A stretch of 64,000 bases of DNA from Pestalotiopsis fici W106-1. Its lineage: Eukaryota; Ascomycota; Sordariomycetes; Amphisphaeriales; Sporocadaceae. The notes below the pieces were generated by a model that was not told the origin of the DNA, did no database searches, and worked only from the letters and a program-made list of their open reading frames with translations. The stretch is from NCBI RefSeq assembly GCF_000516985.1, contig NW_006917094.1, positions 1,116,001-1,180,000 on the forward strand, given 5' to 3'. Position numbers and translations under genes: made by a program. Shown here one piece after another: positions 22,768 through 32,492 of this stretch; the first letter of the stretch is position 1; each line of letters opens with the position of its first letter.

Positions 22768-24479
22768 ATGCTATCGCAGCGGCATGACGATCAAACCTCG
22801 CATATCGGCAATGGCCGACTAGCTTTGATACTCTGTGGCCTTTGCTTGGCCGTTTTTCTGACTGGCATGGTATGATTCTCTATATGATTCTCCATATCTC
22901 TCTTGGGTTATCATCAATCAGTCCTGACACGAACGAGTAGGATCAAACCATTCTGGCGACCGCCACCCCGAGAATCAGCAACGAGTTCCGGGCAATATCT
23001 GACATTGGGTGGTGGTCAAACGCCTATCTTTTGACTCTCAGTAGTTTCCAGCTCTTCTACGGGAAACTATATACTCTCTATCCTATCAAGTTTGTGTATT
23101 TGGCCGCCATCGCGCTCTTTGAGGTTGGTTCCTTGGTCTGCGCTACGGCTCCGAATTCCATTGCCTTGATTGTGGGCCGAGCCATTGCTGGCCTCGGTGC
23201 TGCTGGCATATTTTCTGGGGGAATATTGATCACCACCAAAATTGTCCCGCTCTCGCGCCGCGCTGGGTATCTCGGCATCATGTCGGGAGCATTTGGCCTT
23301 GCAGCCATCATCGGGCCCTTCTTGGGTGGCGCTCTAACGGACCGCGCAACCTGGAGATGGTGCTTTGGTATCAACCTTCCCATCGGTGCAATTACCGCCG
23401 CGGTGTGCGCTGTCCTGGTCCGTATACCATCCGAGACGGAAGGATCCCCCTCCGGCTTTCTCTCCAAACTCAGGCAGCTCGATATCCTTGGAACTGTCCT
23501 CATGGTCACATCGGTGATATGTCTCCTAATTGCACTACAATGGGGCGGTTCAACCTATCCTTGGACCAATGGCCGTGTCATTGCTCTATTTGTGGTCTTT
23601 GGGTTCCTGGCCGTTGCCTTTGTCATTACGCAAACAACCTCGCTGACCGGCCAGGCAAAAGTTATTCCTCCCACACTGCTCCGAAATAGGGACATCTGGC
23701 TGGCCGTGAGCTACGCCATGTGCATCACCGGTGGCGTCTACGTGGCTGTTCTGTATCTTCCCGTTTGGTTCCAGGCTGTGCAGGGCGATTCGGCTCTTTC
23801 GTCGGCGACCATGCTGACGCCTCTGATCGCCGGCTACGTGGTTTGTTCCGTGGTTGCCGGCATTCTCACCAGCGCCCTTGGGTACTACAACCCAGGGATG
23901 ATTGCTGGCACGGCACTAGCCATTGCAGGGAGTGCACTTCTCGTAACGATCAAGTTGCAAACAACAGCGGGGCGCATTATTGGTTACCAACTATTATACG
24001 GTTTTGGTGTAGGTTTCGGATTCGGCCAGCCGAGCTACGTCGTCCAGACCATCCTTGCTCCCTCCGAAGTGCCCATCGGTGTCACTCTGATTACCCTATT
24101 CCAAAACCTCAGTGCCTCCATCTTTGTAGCAGTGGCGCAAAGTATCTTCCAGGGCGAATTAGCTTCTCGGTTCAACAGCGTGGCTAGCTCTTCTTTCTCA
24201 AGTTCTGGAGCCGTTGACTTCATCTCCTCCCTTCCCATTGAAGAACAACAGAGCGCGAGAGAAGCATATGGTACGTCTTTGATCAAAACACTGTACATTT
24301 CTCTTGCTCTTAGTGCTGCATCTACCGTGGGCGCACTCGGCATCAGATGGGGTTCAATGAAGCAGGGAAAGAGTCCGGTATCAACCGACGAGCAGAACGC
24401 TCAAGGCACTGAGAGCCAGGAGCACAAAGTCAAGGGCAGTATACCAGAGGCACACGAAGAAACGACTACAATGAATTAA
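22768..24479 (+). CDS. MFS drug-efflux transporter, DHA2/14-TM type
   Basis: Exons 22768-22869 and 22941-24479 give 546 residues; the intron (gtatga...gagtag, 71 bp) lies after the first helix and is where related genes have it. Sequence marks: LALILCGLCLAVFLTGM/DQTILATATPRI (helix 1 with the D-x-T-I-x-x-A-x-P motif), WWSNAYLLT, YGKLYTLYPIKFVYLAA, GRAIAGLGAAGIFSG, FGLAAIIGPFLGGALTD, WRWCFGINLPIGA. These are the antiporter motifs of the 14-helix drug:H+ subfamily. The C-terminal 50 residues are hydrophilic and acidic. It probably exports a metabolite or toxic compound across the plasma membrane, with the divergent GliT-like oxidase as partner. Confidence 0.9.
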
Positions 24480-25423
24480 CTTATAAAACTGTTATCATAT
24501 TCAAGGAGCTTGGTTAATGATTAATTACATATATGGATGTACAAGTTGGCTTTGCGATCTATAGCCAAGCTTGCATGTAATTTAACAATTGGCCAGGCTC
24601 ATTGTTGGGGAAATTTTGGCTTGTACTGTGAGCAGATAACAGCCGAACGTTCGCTGCCCACCAACTACGAGCCGATCAGGGCCTGAGTGGTTTCTCGAGT
24701 GCTTCCTATTACAACGAGCATCGCTTATCTCAAAGTGCTGTCGCCAAAGTTGTGGTTTGTTACGCCTTTGTTTACTTGGAGCAAACGTCATCTCCACAGC
24801 TCACCAAGGCTCAGTTCTAGATATTTATGCTGGTCGTTGACTTGTGCTTGACAAGCATGGTCATTCTAGAACAGGATACCTTTTTACTAAGCTTCTCGAA
24901 AGCTTTTCTTCACCATAGTACAGCTCCATCGGTTGACCGTCATATCTCTGTGTAACCTTTCGCTTGATGGCTGCGTTGAGGATAAATGCATACCTGGGTA
25001 GGTATCTAGGCACTTTGATCAATGCAACATATTCTCATGAGATTTCTAGCTTGCCCTCAGATCGAAGTCACAGCACATATGTGCCAAGAATATAGATGCA
25101 ATGAAAGTAGAATGCTCGACGTGCCCAACAACAACAATCTAATTCACCTGCATACCGGTGGATTTTGGAGGCGTCCAAGGATGCGGCGTGGACTTTTTTG
25201 GAACGCTGGTGCCAGGTACAGGAGTCAGGCTCGGGGTGCACCCCCTAGGTAGCCAGCGGGGGACTTTTGGGTATGTACTAGGTTAGGTATGTACTGTCAG
25301 CCTGCTAGTGGCGGGTTGGCCCGTTTGAGGCAATCATGCACTAACGCTACATTACGTACGTGCGTGGCACCACCCGCTTTTGTCCAACTGATACTATAGA
25401 TACTATAGGGCTGCGCTCTCGCA
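24480..25423. other. Intergenic region between convergent genes
   Basis: About 940 bp between the MFS and sulfatase stop codons. Short frames only; no gene, RNA or repeat that I can support. Near the right end a TACTATAGAT/ACTATAGGG segment is shared with the flank of the sulfatase relic at 13705-13860. Confidence 0.35.
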
Positions 25424-27560
25424 TTATAAGCGAAAACCAAGCTCGCTCTCAGCCATCCAATCGGCCGGATCCTCAATGCCCAACGACCTCCTCCGCTCCG
25501 TGGTTGTCGCGTTCCCGTAAATCTCGGCATCCGTCATGGGACGCGACGTCTTTTCGATTTCTGCCAGCGTCGCGTTACGCTGGTCCCAGGACCCGAACTC
25601 GGCGCCGCTGTCGAGATACCGCGTCCCGCCCTCGCCTTGCGAGGTATAGTAGTCGATGCGCTCGCGGTACGCTTGCCCAAGTCCACTACCGTCCGCGGGC
25701 AGCGGGGGCCAAAAGGGCTGCTCGTTTTCAATCGACTGTACTTGCAAACATTCTTTAAAGGCAAAGCGAGGAAATGACTGAAAAAAGTCGTCGTACTTGG
25801 AATCCATGGCTTGCTGGAGCGACATAATCTCCAAGGTCCCGTTTACCGTGCTGTTGCTCGGCTGCAGGAAGCGCCACGGCTGACGGCAAGTGCCGCCCTC
25901 GCACGACTTGGCGACCAACAGCAACGCGTTGAGGCGATCAAGGAGTCGCTCCGTGGCCTCGGTCGGATAGAAGGCCAGGTTATTGAGCTCGTACGGATCC
26001 GTGGCCGTGTTGTACAGCTCCGTCTCGCCCGTGCACCAGACTGAAAAGAGCCAGGACTCGTCCTCGCCGACAATGCGGAGCGTCTTGTAACTGTTGTTGT
26101 AAAACGGCGCACCCAGCTCGGCGCTATTAGGAGCCTCGATAACACAGAGGCCCCAAAACTCTATGTTTATAGTTTCTTTTGCGTTGCCACCGCCCGCTCC
26201 CAAGCCGGTGGTTCCCTCCGGATCCTTCCATTGCTGGACAAGACTTCGGCCGTCTAGCATTGGTGGCCATTGATCCTCTGGAACACCGGCTAGCTCAAGA
26301 AAGGTGGAACGAGATCGAGATGAGCGCTGGGTACCTTGGACTGCACTCCCTGAGGGATCCCTGGCCCACGGACAGCAAATGGGAGGTTTGTATCTTCTGC
26401 AAAGAATGATGCCTTCCCGGCGGGCATGCGATGAGTCCCAATGTGGTATCCATTGTCCGTGGTATAAATGAAATACGTATTCTCCATGACACCCTTCTTC
26501 TCCAACAAGGCAATCACGTCTTCCATGATCTCATCTACGCCCTGGAGACCACGGATGCGCATGCGGTACTCTAGATCAGCATAGTCTTGTACTGAAGAGT
26601 TCATCAAGGGGAGGTTACGGATCCAGCTACTTTTCATGGATTGGTACTCATCTGCCGGATTCCAATTGGGGTTCCTGGGTGCAGTCACATTCTCGAAATC
26701 ACTCGCATGCCGGGAAAGCGGAATGGTTTGATACTTGTCGTTCTGGATATGCGGTGAAGATGGTGCCAGCATGAGAAAGAATGGCTCATCCTGCGCAGTG
26801 AGCTGTTCGATTCGATCTAGGCTATTGACCACATGAGAAGAGAAAACAGTAAATTTGCAACAGGGAACCTACGCCTTGGCTCGTATAACGTCGGACTGGT
26901 GATAGCCCTGGTACCATATCGGCCTTTGCCCATTGGCCGACATGATGGGCGTGTTGAAGACATAGGTATAAGGATCAATCTAGCAATTTCACATGAGATT
27001 CAAGGCTTCAGTTGGTATTGATGCTTCTGCATAGGCTTACCAGCGCGTCAATGTGATCCCAGCCTTTTGGGGTGATGTTATAATTCTTTTGACTATAACC
27101 ATTCAAAAACTTGCCAATGTCTGCAGTCAAGTATCAGGATACTGTTCGTCTCATTCAGTGCAACGACACGAGACTCACACTCGACTCGGTACCCGGCATC
27201 CTTGAGCCAAAAGGGCAAATAGTCCGTGTCTTGCCCACTGAGGACAAACTTGTCATAGTTGCCTCCCGGGGCGTTGACGTGGGTAATATTGGTATTGTGA
27301 ACCATTTGGCCCCGAAAAAACGACGTGCGACTCGGGCAGCAGTTGGCCGTGGTCGCATAGTGGTTCTTGAACTCGGTGCCCTTGGCGTGGACATCTCGAT
27401 GCAAAACGTGCTGGTAGTCGGTCGACCCCAGCCGAAGGTCCTGGTCGTCGGACATGAGGATCACGATATTGGGCTTCTTGGGCTGCTGCGACGAGCCATG
27501 CGCTGTCACGACGGGACCGCCCAGGGCTGCTGCGCCCAGGAGAAGGATGCTTGGGCGCAT
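25424..27560 (-). pseudogene. Arylsulfatase-like gene with a one-base frameshift
   Basis: Minus-strand exons 27560-27179, 27120-27041, 26979-26873 and 26821-25424 follow the sulfatase fold (about 655 residues). A signal peptide (MRPSILLLGAAALGGPVVTA) is followed by NIVILMSDDQD (metal ligands) and the formylglycine motif C74-C-P-S-R78, so the enzyme would be secreted and depend on Cys modification. Later parts match too: YIGKFLNGYS, PKGWDHIDAL, FFLMLAPSSPH, YTTDNGYHIG, HLDLVP. Near 26305 (GTTCCACC) the frame is lost: translation runs into FLS-stop, but skipping to the next frame restores TFLELAGVPEDQWPP and 290 further residues with normal features. No GT-AG intron fits without deleting conserved sequence. 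It is therefore either a recent pseudogene or a sequencing error. The substrate would be an aryl or choline-type sulfate ester. Confidence 0.75.
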
Positions 27561-28507
27561 GATCGATGGAGAAGATGCCGTGAGCTTCTTGGCCGAGAGT
27601 GTGCACTGTGAGCTCGAAGAATGCGGGATCGTGTCTCGACTTGGGCCATGATGAATCCCTCGAGCGATCGCTCAAGTAAAGTATTTGGTGCCGAGGAATA
27701 GGCGAAGGTGCGGAAGCGTCATGCAAGATACCTGGTTATAGAGTCCATGTTTTTTCTTGGCAAGGGACGCCATACCATATTTGCGCAGATCTTCAACTGG
27801 CAGTGTAGCATCATTTGGTTTCCCCCGCACCACGACTCAAATCAACTATATGTGCTTCTTCATCCCCGGCCGGCGCATGGATCTCCTTCAGCTTGCTGTT
27901 GACGGCTGTGCACTTGCCCCGCTGGTGATCTTAAACCTGGTGTTGTCACTCGCATCTTGTCGCGCTTGTCACCTGCGACATTAGCGGCCATCTTTATGTA
28001 AGTGTATAAACCACCACCGTCTTTTTATTCTTCATTGTGGACACCAACACTATTTTTAGTGTAGGGCTGCGCCATTATACCAAGACCCCGTCTGACAACA
28101 AAATAGGATGCCAATCTTGTGTTTTAGCTATAAAGTGGAGCTAAGTGCAGTAATTGCGGTCTTGTTCGGTATTACGAGCCCTCGCAATAGTTGATCCGAG
28201 CTTACAATTGGGTGGTTCGCGAAATCTGACTGGGCGGGTTCGACCGTCGAACGGCAGCGCCAAGAATATAACTCATAGATAGTATTGTGCCGCATGATTG
28301 CGCAAAGCTTCAGTAAAACATCTCATCATTGTCACTGTATTTGTGAGTATATAATTCTCGTGAGACCACCCTCTGTTTCAATCATTTTCTTGACAATATC
28401 AACTTCCTTTGGCTCCGAACAACCGTCAATTGTATCAAAAGAGAAAGAAGAACCAAATCACACACTTCTCAACACATAATCTCAAAGAAATTCGCCGACT
28501 TACAACT
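27561..28507. promoter_or_regulatory. Divergent promoter region of sulfatase and tubby-like genes
   Basis: About 950 bp without a convincing gene. Short frames are unsupported. The last 150 bp are A-rich before the start at 28508, as expected of a leader. Confidence 0.35.
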
Positions 28508-29281
28508 ATGGGCAATAAAGAAGACGTCAAACGATCGCTAGATCTAGATGAGCCTAATGAGGAGCCCCCGCCGCCATATTCAGAGTATACAGAAAGTACA
28601 GCGTCAAATAGCCTCGAGACTTCGAACGGGGAGTCATCATCATCAATAGCAGCGCATTCCGACAATATCGTCGACATTCCTGCTCACTTTTCCCTCTACC
28701 GCTCTTCTCACGGTTTGGGCCATCACTTCGTCATTGGGGGCCACAGAAACAAACCTGTATTCGCCGTGACGACCCATTTTGGCTGGATGGGAATGCCCGA
28801 TGTCGTTTTGCACAGCGGGCCAACCAAAGATTCGCCCATGCTGGCTGGTGTAAACTCGGATCTCTTTATACGTTCGACGCCCGTCAAGCTCCGCCTTCCG
28901 GGCCAGCCGGCGACGGACGAGCACGTGCAGATTGCCCGCGAGGGTGGCGCCCACAGATTCATCATTGACCATGGTGAGCCCGAAGGACGCACCGTGTACG
29001 AGTGGTTGCCCAGCCTGTCGCCCGCCGTTGCCTCCGTGGGCGGCCGCACGCATTGGGAGCTGGTGCGATACCCAGAATTTCACGCCGACCAAGGCAAGCT
29101 AGTAATTGCTCACTGGGCCTTTGAACGCGGTATGAGCTTATCGAAAGAGCTCACCTTTGAGTTCCTTGACCCTAGTATCCAACTCACGACGGGGGACGCC
29201 TGGGCTGTCATGGCAATGATTACTGCGTTGAGGATATGGGATAAGACGGGAAAGTCGGTGAATAATGCTGGTGCTCAGTGA
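28508..29281 (+). CDS. Tubby/LURP1-like fold protein with PPxY motif
   Basis: Single exon, 257 residues; 28508 is the first ATG of the frame (MGNKEDVKRSLDLDEP), the frame being open upstream without a Met. An acidic, Ser-rich N-terminus carries PPPPYSEY near residues 19-26, a PPxY-type ligand for WW domains of Nedd4/Rsp5 ubiquitin ligases. From about residue 60 the pattern of short beta-strands (FSLYRSSHGLGHHFVIGG, PVFAVTTHFG, HRFIIDHGEPEGRTVYEWLP, THWELVRYPEF, LVIAHWAFERGMSLSKELTF) and the C-terminal hydrophobic helix (DAWAVMAMITALRIWDKT) match the fungal tubby C-terminal-like/LURP domain. Cellular role unknown; membrane lipid or ubiquitin-related adaptor function is an inference from the fold and the PPxY motif. 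Confidence 0.65.
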   Translation: MGNKEDVKRSLDLDEPNEEPPPPYSEYTESTASNSLETSNGESSSSIAAHSDNIVDIPAHFSLYRSSHGLGHHFVIGGHRNKPVFAVTTHFGWMGMPDVVLHSGPTKDSPMLAGVNSDLFIRSTPVKLRLPGQPATDEHVQIAREGGAHRFIIDHGEPEGRTVYEWLPSLSPAVASVGGRTHWELVRYPEFHADQGKLVIAHWAFERGMSLSKELTFEFLDPSIQLTTGDAWAVMAMITALRIWDKTGKSVNNAGAQ

Positions 29282-30119
29282 CTTCTACGGCGGTAGGAGT
29301 GGTATGAAGAGCGCTGGAGATGTACATTATGATCTATTGCTTATGACGAAAGACTTGAATGATTGTGGCAATGCTTGATATGCCTCCAAGTGACCTCAAG
29401 TTCTTCTTCATTATAATGGGTGTGGAGTGTAGCCTTCCGCTGTGGTTTTGTCCAAGACAGTTGTCACAAAATCATCCAACATTTCAGAGACCTTGATGCC
29501 AACCATTGCGTTCTTGTTGTTCAAAGGATTGTGTAGCGCAAGGAGATGAGCACTCACTTTTGCATCGGGCCTTCTTGCTGGAAGATTCCAAGGTTGCATC
29601 CCGTTCTGGAGGAGGCGATGTTGACTATGCACGAGTCTCCTCTTGTGACGAGTGACTGGCTCTCTGACAGCATTCTTTCCAGACACATGTACATTGTCTA
29701 CGAGTATCAATCTAGGTGTCGCATTGTGGTCAGCTCCAATGCGGGTTGTTTTTGCAATATTGCTCGTCGCGACCTTGTCGTGTGTCGCCGTGCCCAGTTG
29801 CAGGCATTCTTCCGGTATTCGGATCCCACTGGTATCTTTCACATTTGGTACCAGAATGAAGCTGCCAGAAAGGCGAATTTTGACTTCTGGCTGCGAAACC
29901 CCAATTTCGATGCTCTGGTTGAACTTGTGCTGGCCTCGGCCGACAGAATGAGCTCCAGATTCCATGCAGCTTGTTGAGAAAACTAGGTAAGGCGAAAGCC
30001 GACTACGAAAGAAATTCAGTCAGTAAACAAGACAATATCAGCTTCCTAGGTAGCTACCTAGGTAACTAGTCGAAGGTAGAGGCCCGGACCTGCAAAGAAC
30101 GATTCGCATTGCGCCATAA
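29282..30119. other. Unassigned region with a 184-codon minus-strand frame
   Basis: A minus-strand frame (29411-29965) stays open for 184 codons, but its sequence shows no motif that I recognise and overlapping + frames of similar length exist. It lies directly downstream of the STAND-like relic and may be its decayed continuation. A perfect 18-bp palindrome (CCTAGGTAG and its complement) sits at 30045-30062. Confidence 0.3.
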
Positions 30120-30420
30120 GCTAAAGTGGCAGTCTCATCCACACTGGAGAGAACATTGAGCGCATTAAAGTAATTCTGGAGACGACAATTGAACATTGAG
30201 ACGAACTCAAACAACGATTCAATTTGCCGCTCTGTCTTTCTGTGCTTGATCGAGGTGAGTAGTCGCTGGAGCCATGCCAGGACATCTGCGAGCGAGGGAC
30301 AAGTGGTGTAGTTTGATTGATCCTCGACGGAAAGTGTAGCTGGTCAGCAAAGTCACCCCATGTTGCTGCATCTTCAATCGACACAGGGTTTAACAGCGGC
30401 TCAAAATTCATACTTGATGT
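30120..30420 (-). pseudogene. Relic of a STAND/NACHT-type N-terminal domain (DUF7708-like)
   Basis: On the minus strand, from about 30330 to 30130, one frame reads CPSLADVLAWLQRLL, ERQIESLFEFVSMF, then ALNVLSSVDETATLAYGAMR. The spacing and the final (L)A-x-GAM-x-x-(L) pattern resemble the N-terminal DUF7708 region of fungal NACHT/STAND proteins, where alanine/tryptophan-glycine-alanine is the hallmark. The preceding 30 codons, which begin MNFEPLLNPVSIEDAATWGD, are in another frame, so a shift separates them. No P-loop or repeat domain follows. I read it as a broken fragment of an NLR-like gene; the family match is by eye. Confidence 0.4.
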
Positions 30421-31193
30421 CCTAGTGTTGGAGCTTTGCTTAATATCCAAATAGGCTACTTGCAGACCTTGAAACGATACACGTCAATAACGTGGTAGAT
30501 AATAAACCGCTGAGCGAGTGGCACTTTCAGTCTATATAAAGTACACGGCTGATCCCGCCACACAGGCAGAGCGACAACACCGCCTCCAAAATAACGGCGG
30601 CATATTAAATTGCTTTAAAGTGCAGTTCTTGCATTCCTTCGATTATTCTCTTCTCTTCATTGTGTGTTTAAAGAGCAATGACCATTATGGTATGAACAAC
30701 GTCGGACTTTTCGCACCCACGTCTCAGCTTCTTCGGCCTGCCTCTGGTCTATTGGCTGCCGGTCGAATGCCTTACCGAGAAACATTGCCGATGTGTGCCT
30801 CTGCTCGGCACCCCGGTTCACAACTAGGGTAGACATGATGACTCCAAGCTGCTTACAGCATGCCTTTCCTGTTATATAGGCATGGCTATAGTCTAGTCTT
30901 ATGTGCAATATTTTGTTTCACGGTTCACCAGGGTTCATTATTGAGCTCGAAATGCAAGAGAGAAACAAAGACAAGTAGAAAAGAGAAGAGGAGGGAGGGG
31001 ACCCTTTTGTTTGCCCCACCTAGATAGCAACCCAAGGTTACTATGTAAAAGGGAAGACAAGGAAGCCTGCATCAGCGCTTCTCAGCAGCCAGCAGTCAGC
31101 AGCCAGCCAGAAAAGCTTTCCATCCATCCCATTTATTCATACGACCCTACCAAACCTTACGTGCTTATCGTTCCCCATCAAATCACGGTCAAG
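30421..31193. other. Gene-free region before the MITE
   Basis: About 770 bp with only short frames. A purine-rich stretch (AGAGAAACAAAGAC to GAGGAGGGAGGGG) lies at 30956-31000. Nothing else supported. Confidence 0.35.
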
Positions 31194-31195
31194 TA

Positions 31196-31568
31196 CAGAG
31201 GTCGCTACCAAAAGAGATCAGCCGGCCCACTTTTTGGAGAGGGAGTACGTATCGGCTTTAACAGCTGCTGCCCAGCTGGGAGTTAAAGGCCATCTCACTT
31301 ATCGAAAAGTCTATTTCTTTAATAATTTATAAATCGTTACTTTTTATCTTTATTTATCTTTTAATTCTAAAAGATTTTTAATAAATTTTTATTTAAGGAA
31401 AAAAAAAATCTATGTATTTTTTTTATATTTTTTTATTATTTTTAAATCGTATAATTCTTTTAGCATAATACGGAACCTTTCGATTTATGCTCCGACAGCT
31501 GGCAGCTACTTGTGTGGGTCTACAATCCAAAAAGTGGGCCGGCTGAAGACTTTTGGTAGCGACCTCTG
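31196..31568. mobile_element. MITE with 43-bp terminal inverted repeats
   Basis: The left end (31196-31238) begins CAGAGGTCGCTACCAAAAG and the right end (31526-31568) is its reverse complement over 43 bp with only three central mismatches; the shared inner part is TCAGCCGGCCCACTTTTTGGA. The element is flanked on each side by TA (31194-31195 and 31569-31570), the target-site duplication of Tc1/mariner-class elements. The 373-bp length and the very AT-rich, non-coding interior (31320-31460) fit a non-autonomous miniature inverted-repeat element. No transposase is present in the window. Confidence 0.85.
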
Positions 31569-31625
31569 TATCGCAAAAATTAAAGGTCTTTCAGATGCGG
31601 TCCGTGATTCCATACCAACACGGGA

Positions 31626-32108
31626 TTATACACAGTAATGGTTTAATTGAAAAACAACTCCTAGCCTGAATTCTGCCCTGGTTCCTCCCAGCTTGGAAAC
31701 CTTGCAAAAGTGGTCCTGGTGACCGCGGAGATGGGATTCCCGTTTAGCTTTCGAGAGGTATGGGGTTGGATTGGTGGGAATTATCAAGGAAGCTGTTTGC
31801 CTTAAACGAACCCCACGTAAAAATGAATCTATACTTTGTAGGACTGTTTGGATCCATTCCCACGGGGCCCCATCGGGGTACGGGATCGAACCATGTTGCT
31901 TACAGACAACCGCTCTTTGGTCGTCACCATGTGATGTGTAGCCTGAGAACGCTTGGTGGGAATCGCCGCCCCAGACTTTTCTGCATGGTAATGGTAGCTT
32001 CAATCGTTCAGCGAGTGCGTTCCTCCACGGTGGCTCGATAGGCTTTGGGATCTCAATTGGGGTCCTTTTTAGCGGCTTACCAGTCTTGTCATACTTTTCT
32101 GGCAACAA
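31626..32108 (-). pseudogene. Unidentified gene fragment
   Basis: A 160-codon minus-strand frame with protein-like composition (KRTPIEIPKPIEPPWR, CRKVWGGDSHQAFSGYTSHG, YPDGAPWEWIQTVL) but without an ATG at its start: a stop lies a few codons upstream and the first possible initiator is TTG. I do not recognise the family. Its position 60 bp from the MITE and the lack of a start suggest the remnant of a gene cut off at its 5' side, or an internal exon of an unrecognised gene. Confidence 0.3.
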
Positions 32109-32492
32109 GCTTAAAGCCTCATGTCAAACTCTCGTCCACGTCTTTTTGCTGCGCTAGCGATTTGAGAGTGATCCTCACAAAGTCTTGCATGCGCAACGGG
32201 ACAATTAGGAGCCGCATGTTACCACGCTCAATACATGATTTACAGCACTATTAGAACTACTTCGAGTTAGGTTCAAGACAAAGCTCTGATATTGGTGTAA
32301 TTTGAGCTCTCTATCTATCTATGGACGAGTAACCAACAGATTTGTACCGTGACGATACCATAGACATTTGTCGTCTACATGATTGAGTATTGCATCAGGC
32401 GAGGCCGTCCTCCTTGATCCTTTGCATCATCCCATGCAATCATGGGACAATTCGTGAACCTTGTTGAGTAGGCTTTACGAATTACACCCTTC

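Noticed and set aside
29411..29965. A 184-codon minus-strand frame as a real gene
   Set aside because: No family signature and long overlapping frames exist on the + strand; listed only as an unassigned region.
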